This document shows positions 24,772 through 32,729 of a stretch of 64,000 nucleotides of DNA, piece by piece. The stretch's first letter is position 1. Every line of letters starts with the position of its first letter. The notes beneath the pieces are model-generated. The model saw nothing but the letters and a program-made list of their open reading frames with translations, was not told the DNA's origin and searched no databases. Both the position numbers and the translations under genes were made by a program. The stretch comes from Nemorincola caseinilytica (GTDB taxonomy: Bacteria > Bacteroidota > Bacteroidia > Chitinophagales > Chitinophagaceae): NCBI RefSeq assembly GCF_039540515.1, contig NZ_BAABFA010000024.1, positions 124,001 to 188,000 of the forward strand, in the 5' to 3' direction.

Positions 24772-25416
24772 ATGAAAAAATATCTGTTCGCACTCCTGCC
24801 GCTCATACCTGTAATGGCTGAGGCGCAACCCAAAGTAAAAGAACTTGTACCCAAGACCATACCGTCAGAGGTGTCCTATAATGGCGACCTTGTACAGGCC
24901 ATAAAATGGGAAGACAAGGTAGGGGAGAACATAGTGGTCATCAGCGAGACCCCCAGCGCACAAAGCATCACCAGGCCCGAGAAAGGTTATTACGAGGCCG
25001 CGCTGGATGCACGTCATTTTGTAAGGGAGGAAGAGCACTGGCGCCCCCGCTGGACCCTTCACGATCAGGTGAACGAGTGCAACCTGCAGATAGCGGCTAA
25101 CTTCGTACAGAACACCTTCGATATCACCGATCTCGATAACAATGGCATTGCCGAGGTATGGCTCGTTTACAAGGTAGGCTGTTACGGAAAGAACCGACCC
25201 TCCTTCATGAAGGTGATCATGTACGAGAGCGAGACCCGCTACTCTATGAAGGGCCTTACCGATGTGGGGGCCAAGGGGAAGTACGGCGGCAACGACCGCA
25301 GCTTCGATGCCAACTTCAACAAAGGTCCGGCCATTTTCAGGGAGCATGCCACGCAGCTTTGGGACGATAATGTGAACGACCGCGCCGGCAGGTACAAGCC
25401 CCGCCAGTTCAAATGA
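24772..25416 (+). CDS. Secreted protein, M949_RS01915-like family, copy 2
   Basis: A 214-aa paralog of the preceding gene. Signal peptide MKKYLFALLPLIPVMAEA is followed by the same domain: VQAIKWEDKVGENIVVISET, PEKGYYEAALDARHFV, FDITDLDNNGIAEVWLVYKV and MKVIMYESETRYSMKG. The acidic loop DLDNNGIAE again suggests metal binding. Copy 2 has an extra 16-residue C-terminal tail (NDRAGRYKPRQFK). Both proteins should reach the periplasm or outer membrane; their function is not known. The pair is probably one transcript, read towards the convergent engB with only 14 nt between stops. Confidence 0.7.
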   Translation: MKKYLFALLPLIPVMAEAQPKVKELVPKTIPSEVSYNGDLVQAIKWEDKVGENIVVISETPSAQSITRPEKGYYEAALDARHFVREEEHWRPRWTLHDQVNECNLQIAANFVQNTFDITDLDNNGIAEVWLVYKVGCYGKNRPSFMKVIMYESETRYSMKGLTDVGAKGKYGGNDRSFDANFNKGPAIFREHATQLWDDNVNDRAGRYKPRQFK

Positions 25417-25430
25417 CGGTATAGGCCTCT

Positions 25431-26054
25431 TTAGCCGTTCTGTTCTTTTTCCGCCTCTGCTATGCTCTTGTTCATATCTTCCATGAACGATAGCATAGCT
25501 TTGCGGCCCAGGTTCTTCACAGAGCTGGTCATGAAGGTCTGCGGAATGAATTCCCATTCCTTTTTCATAGTTTCTATGAAATGGCGGGCATTCTTTGCAG
25601 CATCCTTTTGTGTGCTCTTATCTGCCTTGGTGAATACCACATTGAAGGGAACCTCCCATTCTCCCAGCTTGCGCAGGAAGTCCAGGTCCAGTTTTTGTGG
25701 CTCGTGGCGGCTGTCTATCAGTACGAATACCGTTACCAGGTTGGGGCGTTGTTTCAGGTAGTCGGCTATCATGCGCTCCCATGCTGCACGGGTGCTCTGT
25801 GCCACCTTGGCAAAGCCATATCCCGGCAGGTCCACTATATAGAACTGCTTGTTCACCAGGAAATGGTTGATGAGCTGTGTCTTTCCGGGCGTGTTGGATG
25901 TTTTGGCCAGTTTGCTGTTGTTCGTCAGCATATTTATCAGCGACGATTTGCCCACGTTCGACCGGCCTATGAAGGCATATTCAGGCATGTCGGGTTTGGG
26001 GCAATTATCTACTTTGGGGCTGCTGATAACGTATACGGCCGATGTGATATCCAT
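25431..26054 (-). CDS. engB: Ribosome biogenesis GTP-binding protein EngB/YsxC
   Basis: A 207-aa GTPase required for 50S subunit maturation. G1 is GRSNVGKSS (about 31-39), the G2 region has NTPGKTQLIN, G3 is DLPGYG, G4 is TKADK and G5 is near MTSSVKN. Length is normal for the family. The Met at 26054 is used because the -7 box ends 4 nt before it, giving a transcript with essentially no leader. Confidence 0.94.
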   Translation of the reverse strand: MDITSAVYVISSPKVDNCPKPDMPEYAFIGRSNVGKSSLINMLTNNSKLAKTSNTPGKTQLINHFLVNKQFYIVDLPGYGFAKVAQSTRAAWERMIADYLKQRPNLVTVFVLIDSRHEPQKLDLDFLRKLGEWEVPFNVVFTKADKSTQKDAAKNARHFIETMKKEWEFIPQTFMTSSVKNLGRKAMLSFMEDMNKSIAEAEKEQNG

Positions 26055-26058
26055 ACCT

Positions 26059-26066
26059 CAAAAGTA
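26059..26066 (-). promoter_or_regulatory. -7 box of engB, leaderless arrangement
   Basis: Minus-strand TACTTTTG ends 4 nt before the engB ATG. A start about 4 nt after the box would coincide with the first codon. Confidence 0.6.
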
Positions 26067-26213
26067 CGCACCGGCAGGGTATTTACAGCATATTATCCCA
26101 CATGCCTCTGATCCGTGGATAATTTGAATTATGTAAAATATTATATGTGTATATTCCTAACAATGGGCACCCCTTTTGCGCCTTATAAGCAAGGCTGGAA
26201 GCGAAAGATCTTA

Positions 26214-26221
26214 TATTTTTG
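26214..26221 (+). promoter_or_regulatory. -7 box of the Ig-repeat gene
   Basis: TATTTTTG, full match to TAnnTTTG, 29 nt before the ATG at 26251. Confidence 0.5.
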
Positions 26222-26250
26222 CCATACGGCCCCTTAACATAGGTTTTCTG

Positions 26251-29229
26251 ATGAGATATTGCCTTTTACTTGTATTCGCCCTTCTGTTCACTACCATAGC
26301 CAACGGCCAGATAACCGGCACGGCTACCGTATGTACAGGGGCTACCACGGCACTATCTTGCAGCACACCGCCCGGCGGCACCTGGAGCAGTAGCGATACC
26401 ACCGTCGCCCGCATCAATAGTTCGGGTATAGTTACGGGCATAAATGCAGGTACGGCTACCATCACATACCAGTTGATGCCAACGGTACACACCCGCATCG
26501 TTACCGTCAACCTGGCTCCTGCGCCCATTACCGGCAGCGCCAGCCTTTGCGTAGGTACCAGTATCACATATACCTGTGCCACTACCGGCGGTACCTGGAG
26601 CAGCAGCGAGCCTGCGGTGGCCACAGTAAGCGCTACTACCGGCTATGCGAACCCGCTGATGCCCGGCACCACTGCCATACAGTACACGCTCTCATCGGGC
26701 TGTTCTACCAGCACCGCTGTTACCGTCAATGCCATTCCCGATACCATGCTCGGTCCTTCCTCTGTATGCGTAGGCGGTAGTGTTACTCTTACTTCTGCTA
26801 CACCGGGCGGTACATGGATCAGCGGTAGCACAGGCGTTGCTACTATAGGTTCTACTTCGGGCATGGTAGCAGGCATAGCGCCGGGTACTACGCCTATTAC
26901 CTATCGCCTGGTCACTACCGGCTGTTACAGGGCGCGTTACTTTGTGGTCAATGCATTGCCCTCTGCCATCAGCGGTCCTACCGGTGTATGCGTGGGTTCG
27001 TTCGCTACATTGTCCGCCACACCATCGGGTGGAGTATGGACCTCCTCCAACCCAGCAGTAGGCAGCATACACAGTTCCACAGGTGTTGTCACCGGCAATA
27101 CCGCAGGCACTGTCAATATTTCCTATACTTTGCCATCTACAGGCTGTGCCACAGGCAGGGTACAAACGGTCAGCGTCATGCCCGGGGCCATTTTAGGTAC
27201 GCCTGTTGTTTGTCCCGGCGCTACCATCACCCTTGCCAATTCTGTAGGCGGTGGCTCCTGGGCCAGTGGCACTACATCGGTAGCTACTGTGGGCGTCACT
27301 TCCGGGCCTACCACATCTGTTCTTGGTATGTCTGCCGGTACGGCCATCATCAGCTATTATACCTCGCCTGCATGCGTAGCTACGGTCGTGGCCACCGTCA
27401 GCCCCGCGCCTTCCGCCGGTACTATATTAGGTGGTAGTACGGTATGTGTGTCCACAAGCGTCACATTGTCCAGTACAGTATCGGGCGGCACATGGTCCAC
27501 ACCATCTTCTGCAGTTACTGTTGGCAGCGCTACGGGTGTCGTTACCGGTGTTTCTACCGGTACTGCCAATATCACCTACATTGCTACCAATAGCTGCGGT
27601 ACTACTTTCACGGTGGCGCCTATCACCGTATCTGCATTGCCCGGCGCCATTACCGGCCCGGCCACTTTGTGTGCGGGTACTACCGTCACCCTCACCAATG
27701 GCGTACCCGGTGGTACCTGGAGCACCTCCTCTGTGGCACTGGCCACCATCGGTATGAGCAGTGGCGTGCTTACCGGCGTATCGGGCGGCACAGTGGGTGT
27801 CACCTATGCTATAGCTCCTTCCTGCCAGGCCACAACAGTGGTCACCGTCAGCCCCGCCCCATCACCCATCTCCGGTCCCGATAGTGTCTGCGTCGGCTCC
27901 CTTGCCCCTCTTTCCGATACTGCATCGGGTGGGGTATGGACCAGCAGCGCCCCCTCTGTGGCCACGGTTGGTGTCATAGGGGTCAGCACTGGCATGGTCA
28001 GTGGTATCGCTGCCGGTACGGCCATCATCACATACGCCATTGGCGGTTGCAATGCATACAAGATAATGGTGGTAAATGCACTTCCTGTCATTACCGCCTC
28101 CTCTGCGCCTGATGCCTGTGGCACTGGCTTCTCGCTTGGCGCTACCGGTGGAGTGTCTTATTCATGGGCGCCTACTACGGGTGTTGCCTGCCCCACATGT
28201 GCGGGTACGTCGGTGGCGCCAATTGTTTCCACCACCTATACGGTCACAGGTACCAATGCCTCTGGCTGCTCTGCTACAGATACCGTTGTGCTGGGTGCCG
28301 ACCGTGTATATGGCCATATCTCTTTCAGTGGCCCCACACCTGCCGTACCCGATCTGCTGGTATGGTTGGTAAGATACAACCCTGCCGATAGCACCATCAC
28401 TGCTGTCGATTCCCTGGCTACCTGCCTCGATGGCAGCACTCCTTACTTCCAGTTCTCCGGCAAGCCTGCCGGCAATTACCTGGTAAAGGCAAAGCTGTTC
28501 AGCAGCGTGCCCGGTACCAGCGACTTCATGCCCACCTATGGCGACTCTGCCACTAGCTGGACGACGGCTGCTACCGTGGTGCATACCACAGGCGCCAGCA
28601 ATGCGCGCAACATCACTATGAAGTTCGGTACTGTACCTGCGGGCCCCGGCTTCATTGGTGGCAATGTATATTCGGGTGCGGGTAAAGGCACAGCAGGTAC
28701 CATACCCGAGCGTGGCATGCTCATTTACCTCAAAGACGCTGCTACAGGTGTAGTGCTAACATACGCCTATACCAATGCCGATGGCGCCTATTCGTTCACC
28801 GGTATCGCCCTGGGCAGCTACATCATCTATCCCGAAGAAACAGGTTATTACACCACTCCGTCTGCGGTCGTTACATTATCAGCCGCCTCGGCATCGGCCA
28901 TTGGTATCAGTTTCAAAAAGAATACTACTCTGCATACCATCTATCCGTTCACATTCACCGGTATAGGCCAGGCAAATACCACGCAGGATGGGGTAAGCAT
29001 CTATCCCAACCCTGCATCAGGTATGGTGAATATAGACTGCGCCGCTCTCCGTGGCGATGCACAGCTTTCTATCGCCGATGTCACCGGCCATACCCTTATT
29101 ACTACCTCCCGCCAGCTTGATGGTACTGCGTTACAGATGGATGTTTCTACCCTTGCCAATGGCATCTACATCCTCAATGTCACATCAGGCAGCGCACACA
29201 TCAGCCGCAAGCTGGTCATAGCCCGCTAA
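26251..29229 (+). CDS. Secreted Ig-like (Big_2-type) repeat protein with T9SS sorting domain
   Basis: A 992-aa exoprotein. Signal peptide MRYCLLLVFALLFTTIANGQ starts at 26251; the frame is open further upstream but lacks a signal-like start. Residues about 21-610 hold eight repeats of about 74 aa, each with a consensus such as GP-SVCVG--VTL--, GGTWSSS---VATV, SGVVTGV-AGTA-ITY, as in bacterial Ig domains. A region with PTTGVACPTCAGTSVAP and a carboxypeptidase-regulatory/SdrD-B-like module (GMLIYLKDAATG...NADGAYSFTGI) follow. The C-terminus (VSIYPNPASGMVNID...ANGIYILNV) is a type A T9SS signal. It is likely a surface adhesin or matrix protein; the ligand is unknown. The same Ig module occurs in the 1530-aa protein at 41411-46003. 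Confidence 0.85.
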   Translation: MRYCLLLVFALLFTTIANGQITGTATVCTGATTALSCSTPPGGTWSSSDTTVARINSSGIVTGINAGTATITYQLMPTVHTRIVTVNLAPAPITGSASLCVGTSITYTCATTGGTWSSSEPAVATVSATTGYANPLMPGTTAIQYTLSSGCSTSTAVTVNAIPDTMLGPSSVCVGGSVTLTSATPGGTWISGSTGVATIGSTSGMVAGIAPGTTPITYRLVTTGCYRARYFVVNALPSAISGPTGVCVGSFATLSATPSGGVWTSSNPAVGSIHSSTGVVTGNTAGTVNISYTLPSTGCATGRVQTVSVMPGAILGTPVVCPGATITLANSVGGGSWASGTTSVATVGVTSGPTTSVLGMSAGTAIISYYTSPACVATVVATVSPAPSAGTILGGSTVCVSTSVTLSSTVSGGTWSTPSSAVTVGSATGVVTGVSTGTANITYIATNSCGTTFTVAPITVSALPGAITGPATLCAGTTVTLTNGVPGGTWSTSSVALATIGMSSGVLTGVSGGTVGVTYAIAPSCQATTVVTVSPAPSPISGPDSVCVGSLAPLSDTASGGVWTSSAPSVATVGVIGVSTGMVSGIAAGTAIITYAIGGCNAYKIMVVNALPVITASSAPDACGTGFSLGATGGVSYSWAPTTGVACPTCAGTSVAPIVSTTYTVTGTNASGCSATDTVVLGADRVYGHISFSGPTPAVPDLLVWLVRYNPADSTITAVDSLATCLDGSTPYFQFSGKPAGNYLVKAKLFSSVPGTSDFMPTYGDSATSWTTAATVVHTTGASNARNITMKFGTVPAGPGFIGGNVYSGAGKGTAGTIPERGMLIYLKDAATGVVLTYAYTNADGAYSFTGIALGSYIIYPEETGYYTTPSAVVTLSAASASAIGISFKKNTTLHTIYPFTFTGIGQANTTQDGVSIYPNPASGMVNIDCAALRGDAQLSIADVTGHTLITTSRQLDGTALQMDVSTLANGIYILNVTSGSAHISRKLVIAR

Positions 29230-29272
29230 CTGGTCCCCGGATCTGTTTTTCGCATCGTCTTTTACAATAGTC

Positions 29273-29330
29273 CCCGCGCAACTGCGCGGACATCAGCTCT
29301 CCCTCTCCTTGGGAGAGGGCTGGGGAGAGG
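29273..29330 (+). repeat. Composite palindromic repeat, family B, copy 2
   Basis: A 58-nt unit like that at 13753-13810 (50/58 identical): CCCGCGC/GCGCGG hairpin, then CCCTCTCC/GGAGAGGG and CTGGGGAGAGG. It lies 43 nt after the Ig-repeat gene. Confidence 0.8.
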
Positions 29331-29368
29331 CCCGAACACGCATGTAGCCCCATCTATACGGGAAATGT

Positions 29369-29376
29369 TACCTTTG
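29369..29376 (+). promoter_or_regulatory. -7 box of ribF
   Basis: TACCTTTG, full match. The ATG is 10 nt further on, so the leader is at most a few bases. Confidence 0.6.
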
Positions 29377-29386
29377 CGTACTTTTT

Positions 29387-30313
29387 ATGGCTGTTCATAC
29401 AGATATAAGCCAGCTAAAGGGCATCAGCAGGCCCATTGTCACCATTGGTACTTTCGATGGTGTGCATGCCGGGCATAAGGCCATCCTTAGCAAGGTGGTC
29501 ACCTATGCCCGCGAGGTGGGTGGCGAAAGCGTGCTGCTCACGTTCGAGCCCCATCCGCGCAAGGTGCTCTTTCCCACTCAGCCATTGGGTATCATCACCC
29601 CACTGCAGCGCAAAACAGAGCTCATAGCCGCTACAGGCATACAGCATATAGTAGTAGTGCCCTTCACCAAAGAGTTCGCTGCCCTCTCGGCAGAAGATTA
29701 TATAAAGAACGTACTGGTAGACCCGCTGCGGCCGCATACCATCATCATAGGTTACGATCATCATTTCGGTCACGACCGCACAGGCAATATCGACCTCCTG
29801 CGCCGCTATGCGCCCACCTATGGCTACAACATAGTAGAGATACCCGCCCAGCTTATAGATCAGGCCACCGTTAGCTCTACCAAGATCCGCAAGGCCATAC
29901 TGGCCGGCCACATTGCCGAGGCCAATACCATGCTGGGCAGGGAATATACGCTGGAAGGCACTGTTGTGCATGGCAAGAAACTAGGCCGGGAACTGGGTTA
30001 TCCCACAGCCAATATCGCGCCGCTCAATGCCGACCAGGTGGTGCCGGGCATAGGTATATATGCAGTGCGTGTGCGTATAGATAATGTGCTCTACGGTGGT
30101 ATGATGAGTATCGGGCTCAATCCCACTGTCTCCCATACGCAGGATGTAAAACTCGAGGTGAATATCTTCGATATCGATGCCGATCTGTATGGGCAGGTGC
30201 TGGAGATCGGTTTTGCAGATCGCCTTCGCAATGAACAAAAATTCTCCTCTCTCGAAGAGCTCATCGCCCAGCTCCATGCCGATAAGGCAGCCGCCATGGC
30301 AGCGCTTGGCTAA
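29387..30313 (+). CDS. ribF: Bifunctional riboflavin kinase/FAD synthetase
   Basis: A 308-aa enzyme making FMN and FAD. The N-terminal adenylyltransferase domain has TIGTFDGVHAGHKAIL (about 20-35), GYDHHFGHDRTG and the SSTKIRKAI motif; the C-terminal kinase domain has EGTVVHGKKLGRELGYPTAN (about 188-207) and GLNPTV. Length is normal. It has its own near-leaderless promoter and stands alone between a repeat and a 260-nt spacer that holds only a weak palindromic element (30484-30510). Confidence 0.94.
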   Translation: MAVHTDISQLKGISRPIVTIGTFDGVHAGHKAILSKVVTYAREVGGESVLLTFEPHPRKVLFPTQPLGIITPLQRKTELIAATGIQHIVVVPFTKEFAALSAEDYIKNVLVDPLRPHTIIIGYDHHFGHDRTGNIDLLRRYAPTYGYNIVEIPAQLIDQATVSSTKIRKAILAGHIAEANTMLGREYTLEGTVVHGKKLGRELGYPTANIAPLNADQVVPGIGIYAVRVRIDNVLYGGMMSIGLNPTVSHTQDVKLEVNIFDIDADLYGQVLEIGFADRLRNEQKFSSLEELIAQLHADKAAAMAALG

Positions 30314-30577
30314 TGCCAATTATGCATAAAGAATATGTATTGGTAAATGTGAGCTTTGTGCCCTCAATACGTTGCAGGTACTTGTGGCTTTTGTGCTTTC
30401 CTTAGTGTCCTTCGTGGTTAGACACAGATATTATACCGTTTACACATCGAATGTCGGCATGACGCATTATAGGCCGTAACACAGCCCTCCCCAAACGGGA
30501 GGGATGGGGCTTATTACTGGTGTCACCAATGCCGGATCTTGATGTTTAAATGATATTACATGCCGTATTATTGGGGT

Positions 30578-30700
30578 CTAGCTATAATACCTCATAAAGA
30601 TATAGTAGCCCGCTATCTGCAGTGCCAGTGCGGCTATCACGGCCATATACCATACACGCCAGTTGCCCTTTGGTTCTTTGTGTATATGGCTCTCTGTCAT
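30578..30700 (-). CDS. 40-aa single-span membrane peptide
   Basis: An open frame of 40 codons on the minus strand: MTESHIHKEPKGNWRVWYMA then VIAALALQIAGYYIFMRYYS. A charged, cytosolic-looking N-terminus precedes one hydrophobic helix (about 17-37) ending in aromatic residues. It starts 5 nt after the stop of the PKD lipoprotein gene, so the two are probably co-translated. I do not recognise the family. The evidence is spacing, a plausible transmembrane segment and typical codon use; it is too short for standard gene calling. Confidence 0.65.
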   Translation of the reverse strand: MTESHIHKEPKGNWRVWYMAVIAALALQIAGYYIFMRYYS

Positions 30701-30705
30701 CCCGG

Positions 30706-31374
30706 TCAGAATTTGTGGAAATAGGTCGTTTCGCCCCATCCGGTATCGGTGCCCGTACGCTGGCGGAAGAAGATGGTGTCCTTCGTATATATCAGTGTGG
30801 TAGAGTTGAACCTGCCCACGCCATTGCTGCGCTCATTGCTGAAGTAGTTGCTGTCTGCAAGATACGGTAGGCGTATGTTCCATGTTCTTACGGTATTCTC
30901 ATCCTCCATCGCTATGTTGAAGAGGGTATCGTTCAACGTTTGGTTCGTCTGGCCCGGGCAGCAGTTCTTATAGGTAGTGAAGCGGCCACCCCGCCATGTA
31001 CGCATACCGGTTATCTTAGGCACCGGCGGTTTCAGTTTGAAGGTCTTTATATTGGGGTGGTATATATCGTTATTGATGATCAGCGTTACCGTATCATCGC
31101 CTATCTCTGTGCCGGTACCCTTCAGCGTATAGTATGTGTATTTGGGCGATGCCTGCGTGGATATGTTCCCATCACCGAATATCCACTGGTAAGTACTGTT
31201 GGCCGGTGCGCTGCTCTGGAAAGATACAGGTTCGCCCAGTATCATCTCTCCCGAGTATGTTACATCATAGTACGGCTGTGTTTTGGGTACAGGGTACTTC
31301 TCGCAGCTTGTCAGCAGCGATAGGGCGGTCACAAAGGCCAGGCAGGCAGAGAAAATGGTCTTATGGCAAGACAT
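30706..31374 (-). CDS. PKD-domain lipoprotein
   Basis: A 222-aa protein. MSCHKTIFSACLAFVTALSL ends in a lipobox (LLTSC, Cys about 24), so it is lipid-anchored in the periplasm or outer membrane. Residues about 35-115 contain a PKD fold signature (GEPVSFQSSAPANSTYQWIF followed by GDGNISTQASPKYTYY). The remainder (RTWRGGRFTTYKNCCPGQT to the C-terminus) is not recognised. It is followed by a 40-aa membrane peptide. It has its own promoter box and lies downstream of an araC-type gene on the same strand. Function unknown. Confidence 0.7.
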   Translation of the reverse strand: MSCHKTIFSACLAFVTALSLLTSCEKYPVPKTQPYYDVTYSGEMILGEPVSFQSSAPANSTYQWIFGDGNISTQASPKYTYYTLKGTGTEIGDDTVTLIINNDIYHPNIKTFKLKPPVPKITGMRTWRGGRFTTYKNCCPGQTNQTLNDTLFNIAMEDENTVRTWNIRLPYLADSNYFSNERSNGVGRFNSTTLIYTKDTIFFRQRTGTDTGWGETTYFHKF

Positions 31375-31385
31375 AGCGTTGCATA

Positions 31386-31393
31386 CAAAGATA
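31386..31393 (-). promoter_or_regulatory. -7 box of the PKD lipoprotein operon
   Basis: Minus-strand TATCTTTG, full match to TAnnTTTG, 11 nt upstream of the ATG at 31374. Confidence 0.6.
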
Positions 31394-31401
31394 TACGATC
31401 T

Positions 31402-32217
31402 TCACGAACCCGTGAACAGGTCGGACATAGTATGTGTATCAGAAAAGAACTGCATAGGCGTTACCCCCGCGAACTCTTTGAAGTCGCGTATGAAGTGCGC
31501 CTGGTCATAATAGCCTGCATCCAGTGCCAGTTGCGTTAGAGAGGTGGTCTTTCCTGCCTGTGCGCTTTTTATCCCGTTCTGCGATCTCGTTATTTTCGAG
31601 AAGGCCTTTGCGCTCAGCCCCACCGTAGCCAGGAACACCCGCTCGAATTGCCGCTCGCTCATGAACACCTCTGCCGCCAGTTGGCTCACGGCTATATTGC
31701 CGCCATTGGCGGTTATGCGCTGCACCGCATAGGCCACGCTGTCCATTCTGGGCGTTGCCGCCCTCAGCCGCCCTAGCAGAAAACGCTCCATTATCGCTAC
31801 TCTTTCCTCCTCGTTACGGGCATTTCCCAGTTGTTCCTCGGTGTGCATGGCCTCGCTGCCAAACAGCGTATGCACATCCACCACCAGCCCCGTCAGCTCC
31901 TGCATCGGCACTTTTGTGAACATAGCCAGCCCATGCGGGTAGAACCTGGCCGCTACCATGCCTGTATGGCCCGTTGGGCCTACTTCTATATAGCTCTTCA
32001 TTTGCCCGTGTACAAAGCTGCGGGGCTGTAGCACATACCCTTCATTGCTATCGTATTGCCGGTATTTGTCGCCGTAGTGGAATATGAGCTCTATACAGCC
32101 ATCGGGCAGTATCTTCTCCTTGTGCAGTATGCCCGGTTCGCCATCTACCTGCAGGCTCCATATGCATTTCACATAGGCAGCCAGTGGTGGGCTAGGTATA
32201 TACACGTTATACAGCAT
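31402..32217 (-). CDS. AraC-family transcriptional regulator
   Basis: A 271-aa regulator. The N-terminal sensor region (MLYNVYIPSPPLAAYVKCIW, then ILPDGCIELIFHYGDKY) matches the DUF6597-type domain that precedes AraC helix-turn-helix domains. The C-terminal HTH pair is visible in ISVSQLAAEVFMSERQFERVF-like text (actual: IAVSQLAAEVFMSERQFERV) and TSLTQLALDAGYYDQAHFIR followed by DFKEFAGVTPMQF. An open frame begins 5 codons upstream with GTG, but the -7 box overlaps that codon, so ATG 32217 is the start. The regulated genes are unknown; the PKD operon lies next downstream. Confidence 0.88.
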   Translation of the reverse strand: MLYNVYIPSPPLAAYVKCIWSLQVDGEPGILHKEKILPDGCIELIFHYGDKYRQYDSNEGYVLQPRSFVHGQMKSYIEVGPTGHTGMVAARFYPHGLAMFTKVPMQELTGLVVDVHTLFGSEAMHTEEQLGNARNEEERVAIMERFLLGRLRAATPRMDSVAYAVQRITANGGNIAVSQLAAEVFMSERQFERVFLATVGLSAKAFSKITRSQNGIKSAQAGKTTSLTQLALDAGYYDQAHFIRDFKEFAGVTPMQFFSDTHTMSDLFTGS

Positions 32218-32231
32218 AGAGGGTCGGACCA

Positions 32232-32239
32232 CAAAGATA
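32232..32239 (-). promoter_or_regulatory. -7 box of the AraC-type gene
   Basis: Minus-strand TATCTTTG, full match, ending 14 nt before ATG 32217. It rules out the upstream GTG as a start. Confidence 0.65.
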
Positions 32240-32284
32240 AGATAGCCCCACCTATGCCCGTTTTTAGCGTCTGAAAAAATAACT

Positions 32285-32338
32285 ACTAAAAAATTAGTTT
32301 TATAACTAAATACTTAGTAGTTTTACTAAAAACTTAGT
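32285..32338. promoter_or_regulatory. Three operator half-site pairs upstream of blaI/M56
   Basis: Three copies of ACTAA-N4-TTAGT: 32285-32298 (ACTAAAAAATTAGT), 32305-32318 (ACTAAATACTTAGT) and 32325-32338 (ACTAAAAACTTAGT). Each has perfect 5-bp arms, and the copies start exactly 20 bp apart, about two helical turns, so bound dimers would lie on one face of the DNA. The last site ends 10 nt before the ATG. ACTA/TAGT symmetry is like known BlaI/MecI operators. TAGTTTTA at 32295-32302 and 32318-32325 could be imperfect -7 boxes covered by the sites. Confidence 0.75.
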
Positions 32339-32348
32339 AGACGCAAAT

Positions 32349-32723
32349 ATGAAACAGCAGCACAAAGCACTCACAAAGGCAGAGGAAGATATAATGCAGG
32401 TACTATGGAAGCTCGATAAAGCGTTCATAAAAGAGATAGTAGATGCTATGCCGCAGCCACAGCCGCATTACAATACCGTCAGCACCATCATCAAGATACT
32501 GGTAGAGAAAGGCATCGTCGGCTTCGAGACCTTCGGCAAGGCCAATAGGTACTACCCACTCGTTCGCAAGGACGAGTACAGCAAGAACACCATGTCGCAG
32601 TTCGTAAAGAAATACTTCGAAGGGTCTTACAGCAATATGTTCTCCTTCTTTGCCAAAGAAGAGGATATATCTGTAAAAGAGCTGGAAGACCTGCTGAAAG
32701 AGTTGAAGAACAATAAAAAATAA
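32349..32723 (+). CDS. BlaI/MecI/CopY-family repressor
   Basis: A 124-aa winged-helix repressor: LTKAEEDIMQVLWKLDKAFI, EIVDAMPQPQPHYNTVSTII, KILVEKGIVGFETFGKANRY, with a C-terminal dimerisation helix (EDISVKELEDLLKELKNNKK). It should bind the three ACTAA-N4-TTAGT sites just upstream and repress its own operon. It is 6 nt ahead of the M56-TonB gene, the classic BlaI/BlaR-type pairing in which the membrane protease inactivates the repressor. Confidence 0.92.
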   Translation: MKQQHKALTKAEEDIMQVLWKLDKAFIKEIVDAMPQPQPHYNTVSTIIKILVEKGIVGFETFGKANRYYPLVRKDEYSKNTMSQFVKKYFEGSYSNMFSFFAKEEDISVKELEDLLKELKNNKK

Positions 32724-32729
32724 CGTCCC

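Noticed and set aside
26300..28100. DNA tandem repeats in the Ig protein gene
   Set aside because: The periodicity is at the protein level; nucleotide identity between units is low, so this is a domain array rather than a DNA repeat.
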